Shown: piece by piece, positions 59,922 to 64,000 of the stretch | Layout: each line of letters starts with the position of its first letter | Numbering within the stretch: the first letter of the stretch is position 1 | NCBI GenBank assembly: GCA_040954595.2 | Contig: CM082577.2 | Span: 20,770,001-20,834,000, forward strand | Source: Balanoglossus misakiensis | Taxonomy: Eukaryota > Hemichordata | Reading direction: 5' to 3' | Length of the DNA: 64,000 nucleotides | The notes under the pieces: generated by a model | Told to the model about the DNA's origin: nothing | What the model saw: only the letters and a program-made list of their open reading frames with translations | Database searches by the model: none | Program-made: the position numbers and the translations under genes

Positions 59922-60553
59922 TAGATGACATTGGTGACTATGGACCCTGTGGTTGCTTTGATACAGAAGATTATGCTAACCATAGATCCAAGAGTGAAAG
60001 GAAAGGAGAAACAGCAGCTTTTTTCTGGAGGCAACATATGTTGCAATCTTAAATTTTTTGGAGAAACAAATAGCTCATGAATTTTGCGCACATTTAAAAC
60101 ATAGCTTACAAAGTAAATTTACAGTATTGCCAAAATATCTGCAGGAATATGGATAACTTTACTTGCACACTATATTATTTCCAGTCACACTCTTTTCAAT
60201 CTTTCCGCTTTTCTAATGTAGATGTGAGTCATTAATGGGTTAAGTACGACTGCAATACCTGTTCACCAATCACCACAACCCATCGAGGGACCTAGCACTG
60301 AACTTTGGTAAACTTCAGCAAATGCGCTTCATTCTGAATGGAGGGTTTTGGAAAGAAGGTACATGTGTGGACTACAGGTACATTACAAACTATTATACTG
60401 ATGAATATTTAGTTATTTTCACAGGAAGAAATTAAACATACTTCACTTTATTTTAACCACACACCAGGCGGTCATATTTTAATGGGATTACCACTTTACT
60501 ATTGAACTGGTTAAAACTAACACAGGCAATCTAATGAAGTGTGTTTACTCCAG
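59922..60553. other. Single-copy flank, no gene seen
   Basis: AT-rich sequence right after array homology ends. I see no convincing exon, RNA gene or repeat. Confidence 0.6.
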
Positions 60554-60563
60554 TATATATAAA
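60554..60563 (+). promoter_or_regulatory. Possible Pol II TATA box
   Basis: TATATATAAA lies about 410 bp before the first exon that I can support on the same strand. It could be the core promoter of the interrupted gene, but AT-rich chance matches are common and no start site is visible. Confidence 0.25.
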
Positions 60564-60856
60564 CTTCAGTGAGAGTGCAACTGTATAGACTCGTGTTAGT
60601 TTGTAACTTTTGGAAAATAGTGCCAAAGGTTAATTTCACCGGACTTTAATTAATGCTTTTCAGGTGGGATACTGTAAAATAAAGGACTTTTAAAAATAAT
60701 AGCATGTAAATTATTGTTTAAATCACAGATGCTGTGGTGATGCCGTGAAGAGAATGAACCACAGACCTGAGGTTCAGAAATTTCTAATTGGACAACAGAA
60801 CAAAAAAAGGTCATGGGAGGCAGTTTGCGAAAGGTACTTGGAGCGTTGGAGGTTTG

Positions 60857-60860
<4 letters not shown>

Positions 60861-60906
<46 letters not shown>
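60861..60906. repeat. (GT)23 microsatellite
   Basis: Uninterrupted GT repeat, 46 bp. It lies upstream of exon A, probably in an intron or promoter region of the interrupted gene. Confidence 0.97.
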
Positions 60907-60907
<1 letters not shown>

Positions 60908-60970
60908 CTTTTCCTAATATGTGATTTACAAAGATTTTCATAACTTTTTTTCTTTTCATTGCTTGTATAG

Positions 60971-61026
60971 GTCAAATGCACCAGCAATAAGACCAATGGA
61001 GACAACCCCACATTGGACATTACAAG
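60971..61026 (+). CDS. Internal exon A of an unrecognised gene
   Basis: 56 bp with acceptor TTGTATAG before it and donor GTAAAA after it. It starts in phase 0 and ends two bases into a codon that exon B completes. It encodes 18 residues plus part of an Arg, with one Cys and an N-K-T glycosylation site. The start codon lies further upstream. A stretch ending AAG|GTACTT at 60833 could be the preceding exon, but support is weak. Confidence 0.55.
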
Positions 61027-61232
61027 GTAAAATGTATTCTTTCTCATACCATGCATATGAAAGAGAAATTTAATCTGGACTAAATTTCAATTATCAATAA
61101 CAATGATGTCTGTAGAGCATATGTTGACAAGGTAAATACTATACATGTATGTTACAACCGGATTTGAAGAGTAGAATACGATAGTGATGTTGATATCAGG
61201 AGCAAAATTAAAGATTTTCACTCATATTTCAG

Positions 61233-61362
61233 AGTCTTGGCTGCGCACAATATTTCCGTCACGCCTGAAGATGACATTGTGGAATTCAAGTCAGTACAAG
61301 CTGAAAATGGTTCAGTCAATGGTGGCTCATTCCTGAGATTCACAAATTCAAGTGGAACAAAC
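61233..61362 (+). CDS. Internal exon B of the same gene
   Basis: 130 bp between acceptor TCATATTTCAG and donor GTATGT. Its first base completes the Arg codon split with exon A; then come 43 open codons ending in phase 0. It contains sequons N-I-S, N-G-S and N-S-S and an acidic PEDD stretch. Introns of 206 and 571 bp flank it. The density of sequons suggests a secreted or extracellular product. I do not recognise the family. Confidence 0.65.
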
Positions 61363-61933
61363 GTATGTTAGTCATGCTGTATGAGGTTTAGTTCTTACAA
61401 AAATACAGTAAAGTATGCACAAAGACAGCAGAGTAGTGAAGGGTGATGTGCAGCAGTGTCTAAGTGCATGCTTTGCTAGATTTTCATAATAACCAAGTAT
61501 TATACATCTTACTTTAGTAACGTTTCGAGGAAATCCTTTCATTTTATGACATTAACCTAAAATGCCATTATGATGTTATTGTCATAAAGCTACATGTTTT
61601 GCTCAGGCTGTTTAGTGTCGAGTTTTATGGGTGGAGACATACATTAATAAAATATAATAATTACTGTTCTTGTAGTATTTGGACCGGTACATTTTCTGTT
61701 TAAGGCATACAGAACCTTGTATATGACCATACCGCTTATTCTCTCTCCATTTTCTTCATGTTTGGAAGAAATTAATTTTTTATTAGCTTGTTTGTAATTT
61801 GAATATGGACATTACACTACCCATCTTTTTTATCCGCACTGTGTTGTTTTGAGGATTTGTACCATTAAGACAAATGGTTTGATCCTTTAACCAAGCCTAC
61901 AAACACCTACTTAATATTTTTTTTCTGTTTCAG

Positions 61934-62143
61934 TCCTATGGAAGACTAACCACATGTGTAAGAATTACCGGTGGTGAGAAGAAACTGGACCTCTGTATTT
62001 TGCAGAGGTTGTCACCCTGCCAACCTGCACGATATGATAAGTTTAATTGTGAAATTTTCCGCTTCACAAACAACACTCATTTAATTTCCTCGAATCAAGT
62101 CAATAGTTTAGTTTCATTTGTTCATGGTTGTGAATATACTACC
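61934..62143 (+). pseudogene. Exon C, cut by the retroelement LTR
   Basis: Starts after a polypyrimidine tract and CAG. It gives 70 open codons in phase 0, in frame with exons A and B, so 132 residues in total can be read. It contains five Cys (six with exon A) and an N-N-T sequon. The reading frame enters the LTR at 62144 and stops at TAA 62162-62164 after six foreign codons. The gene therefore looks truncated in this copy of the genome, unless exon C was already close to its natural end. Family unknown; no domain named. Confidence 0.6.
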
Positions 62144-62316
62144 TGTTATGTATTGGTATATTAACTGCTATGTAAAAGTGCTGTGTACGAGGCTGTGCTT
62201 GTGAGCATGCGCAGTTAGCAATAAAGAAGCAGCACGGCTGTCGTTCAGTTGAACATGTCCTGCGTCTGTCTAATCTCTCTAGGAATGAGCCCACAGTAAT
62301 ATATCAATATATTACA
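62144..62316 (+). repeat. 5' LTR (173 bp)
   Basis: Begins TGTTATG and ends ATTACA, the usual TG...CA ends, followed three bases later by the primer site. AATAAA at 62220-62225 can serve as the polyadenylation signal. The left border is inferred; the 3' LTR that would confirm it is outside the window. Confidence 0.7.
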
Positions 62317-62319
62317 TTT

Positions 62320-62334
62320 TGGCGACGAGGATGG
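62320..62334 (+). other. Primer-binding site, tRNA-Ser(GCU)
   Basis: TGGCGACGAGGATGG is complementary to the last 15 nt, CCA included, of animal tRNA-Ser(GCU), whose 3' end is recalled as ATCCTCGTCGCCA. Ser primers are known in Ty3/Gypsy lineages. Confidence 0.8.
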
Positions 62335-62459
62335 TGGCTTCCTACGTGCGCTGAGTAGCACGAGAGAATTCCAGAGTAGAACATTAGACTTTTGTCAGAG
62401 AACTACGAAGTGAAAGTTCCTACGTGACCAGGACGAGCGGTAATCAAACTTTGTCACAC
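62335..62459 (+). other. Retroelement leader (left part)
   Basis: Non-coding leader between primer site and foldback insertion. It resumes for five bases after the insertion, just before the gag ATG. Confidence 0.6.
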
Positions 62460-62489
62460 CACAGGGAACTTAGTAATTTTGTTATTGTT

Positions 62490-62528
<39 letters not shown>

Positions 62529-63655
62529 AAGATTGGTAATAAAATTAAAAAAAAATCAATGTTCATTTCTTGCTATGTTTGTCGATGTTGTAGATAACTG
62601 TAAAAAAAACCCAACCATAATCGTGGAAAACACGACCTAGGTCGCCGAATGTCACTACCGTCTTACATACAGGCAAGGGTGGAATCCACATGCCCTGGAT
62701 CTAGGCTCATGGGCCACCTTCAAGGCCCTGAAAAATCACCCCATTCACCAGCGAGCGATTAAATTATGCCACCATAGGCATTGAAATTTATCTCACTGAC
62801 CTAATTTGGGCTTCACTTCATCTATCGACCTGCAAACGAGTGGAAAAACGGCGATTTCCAAGTCGTACCCAGTCAAATTCAATCACATTTGAATCACGCG
62901 CCCGATGGTGATGGCTCCGTTTTCTCTGCCTATTTAAATTGACCAATCGGGCGCCCTGTAAAGCAACACCCGGAAGTGTACGTTCTGACTATCGACTGCA
63001 CTGTATTCAAGACGTAAAATGGTAGATTTTATGACAAAGAGTTGGGAAGTATCCATTTATCTGTATGACTCTTAAGGTTTCGCCTCCTTTTTTTCGCGTT
63101 ATTTTGAACGCAGTTACACGTACTCGTACGAGTTGAGCAATAAACAATCGGGTGGCCGAGGCAGCCTTTACAGGGCGCCCGATTGGTCAATTTAAATAGG
63201 CAGAGAAAACGGAGCCATCACCATCGGGCGCGTGATTCAAATGTGATTGAATTTGACTGGGTACGACTTGGAAATCGCCGTTTTTCCACTCGTTTGCAGG
63301 TCGATAGATGAAGTGAAGCCCAAATTAGGTCAGTGAGATAAATTTCAATGCCTATGGTGGCATAATTTAATCGCTCGCTGGTGAATGGGGTGATTTTTCA
63401 GGGCCTTGAAGGTGGCCCATGAGCCTCGATCAGGGCATGTCGACTCCACCCTTGCCTGTATACAAGACGGTAGTGACATTCGGCGACCTAGGTCGTGTTT
63501 TCCACGATTATGGTTGGGTTTTTTTACAGTTATCTACAACATCGACAAACATAGCAAGAAATGAACATTGATTTTTTTTTAATTTTATTACCAATCTTAA
63601 CAACAACAACAACAACAACAACAATAACAATAACAAAATTACTAAGTTCCCTGTG
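62460..63655. mobile_element. Foldback DNA element inserted in the leader
   Basis: Left arm 62460-62963 and right arm 63166-63655 are near-perfect inverted repeats around a unique centre of about 200 bp. Ends read CACAGGGAAC and GTTCCCTGTG. GTCACAC occurs directly on both sides (62453-62459 and 63656-63662), a 7-bp target duplication. No transposase is visible, so it must move, if at all, with help from elsewhere. The superfamily is uncertain: the CAGGG near the end recalls hAT, but the duplication is 7 rather than 8 bp. Confidence 0.88.
62481..62528. repeat. (GTT)n tract in left foldback arm
   Basis: GTTATT followed by a GTT run. The right arm carries the complementary AAC run at about 63599-63636, shorter by about 14 bp, which explains most of the length difference between the arms. 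Confidence 0.85.
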
Positions 63656-63667
63656 GTCACACTAGCA

Positions 63668-64000
63668 ATGGCAGCAACTGGGTTTGTTGGAAGTGTCGGT
63701 GAGTTTTCGCCAGATCGAGAGACATTCAGTTCGTATGTAGAGCGGATGGAAATGTTCTTTGAGGCGAACAACATCGTGGAAGTACACGCTGAGGCGAATG
63801 CAGTTGTCCAAGGCAGTAAATGAGCGATTTTTCTCAGTAAAATCGGACCGGAAGCGTATTCTACGCTCAGTAATTTGTTGGCGCCCACCAAACCTAAAGA
63901 CAAGCCTTTGAATGCAATCGTCCAAGCACTTGAGGGACACTACAACCCAGCACCGTTAGAGATAGCGGAAAGTTTTCATTTTGGCACTCGTAACCAGAAG
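63668..64000 (+). pseudogene. gag: gag start, in-frame stop, cut by window edge
   Basis: Gag is the structural protein that packages retroelement RNA. The frame starts at an ATG five bases after the foldback target duplication. 51 codons lead to TGA at 63821-63823, and the same frame then stays open to the window end (111 codons in all). The early motif SYVERMEMFFEAN is typical of Gag N-termini in invertebrate Ty3/Gypsy elements, and the region after the stop keeps Gag-like sequence. The stop makes this a broken copy unless read through. Zinc knuckle and pol are not in the window. Confidence 0.75.

Larger units (their letters stand above)
62144..64000 (+). mobile_element. Ty3/Gypsy-like LTR retroelement, 5' part
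   Basis: A short LTR, a tRNA primer site, a leader and the beginning of gag are visible. Protease, reverse transcriptase, integrase and the 3' LTR lie beyond the window, so the Ty3/Gypsy assignment rests on the Gag start and primer type. The leader is split by a foldback element, and gag has an in-frame stop, so this copy is probably defective. Confidence 0.8.

Noticed and set aside
60721-60833. Exon before exon A, ending at AAG|GTACTT
   Set aside because: The phase would fit, but the acceptor is weak and the open stretch is short; not enough to call.
60774-61056. Minus-strand frames containing a His-Thr run
   Set aside because: The run is the (GT)23 microsatellite read on the other strand; there is no start context or homology.
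61363-61933. A gene or RNA inside the second intron
   Set aside because: AT-rich with no open frame, Pol III boxes or repeat that I could support.
62460-63655. Firm assignment of the foldback element to hAT
   Set aside because: CAGGG near the end recalls hAT, but it is not at the terminus and the target duplication is 7 bp, not 8 bp.
63508-63940. Minus-strand frames of 92 and 131 codons
   Set aside because: They lie antisense to the foldback arm and gag, and the Leu run is the AAC repeat.

Overview
This window is animal (metazoan) nuclear DNA, almost all of it one tandem array of 5S ribosomal RNA genes. From base 1 to about 59,921 a unit of roughly 377 bp repeats head to tail. Each unit has a 118-bp 5S rRNA gene on the minus strand and a spacer of about 258 bp. 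I placed 160 gene copies plus one cut by the left window edge: 153 full length and 7 with the same 44-bp internal deletion. The RNA keeps the hallmarks of eukaryotic 5S: closing helix I, a box C of GGATGGGAGACCGCC, and paired helices II and V whose bases differ from the vertebrate ones in a compensated way. Upstream of each gene is a TATA-like TTTATA at -30 to -25, and just past each 3' end is a T-run for RNA polymerase III termination. I cannot name the species. An intron-containing gene, a Ty3/Gypsy-type retroelement and a GT microsatellite all fit an invertebrate animal.

The array is not uniform. Two main spacer sequence types, several length classes (355, 362-363, 376-378, 380-383 bp) and single-base marks inside the 5S genes recur in ordered blocks. 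They reveal multi-unit duplications: 2 x 3,016 bp (8 units), 2 x 1,508 bp, 2 x 1,499 bp, 4 x 753 bp (dimers), 2 x 2,147 bp, and longer displaced copies. These are expected products of unequal exchange and gene conversion. The array continues beyond the left edge. At the right edge (from about 58,600) units grow more divergent, and the array stops inside a spacer at about 59,921.

From 59,922 to 62,143 the DNA is single copy. It holds a (GT)23 microsatellite and, on the plus strand, three consecutive open exons with matching phases and good splice signals. They encode part of a Cys-rich, glycosylation-site-rich protein that I do not recognise. The last exon runs straight into the 5' LTR of a Ty3/Gypsy-like retroelement, which starts at 62,144 and appears to break the gene.

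The retroelement has a 173-bp LTR, a primer-binding site matching the 3' end of tRNA-Ser(GCU), and the start of gag, which carries an in-frame TGA. Its leader is interrupted by a 1,196-bp foldback DNA element with inverted arms of about 500 bp and a 7-bp target duplication. The right end is therefore a nest: host gene, then retroelement, then foldback element.
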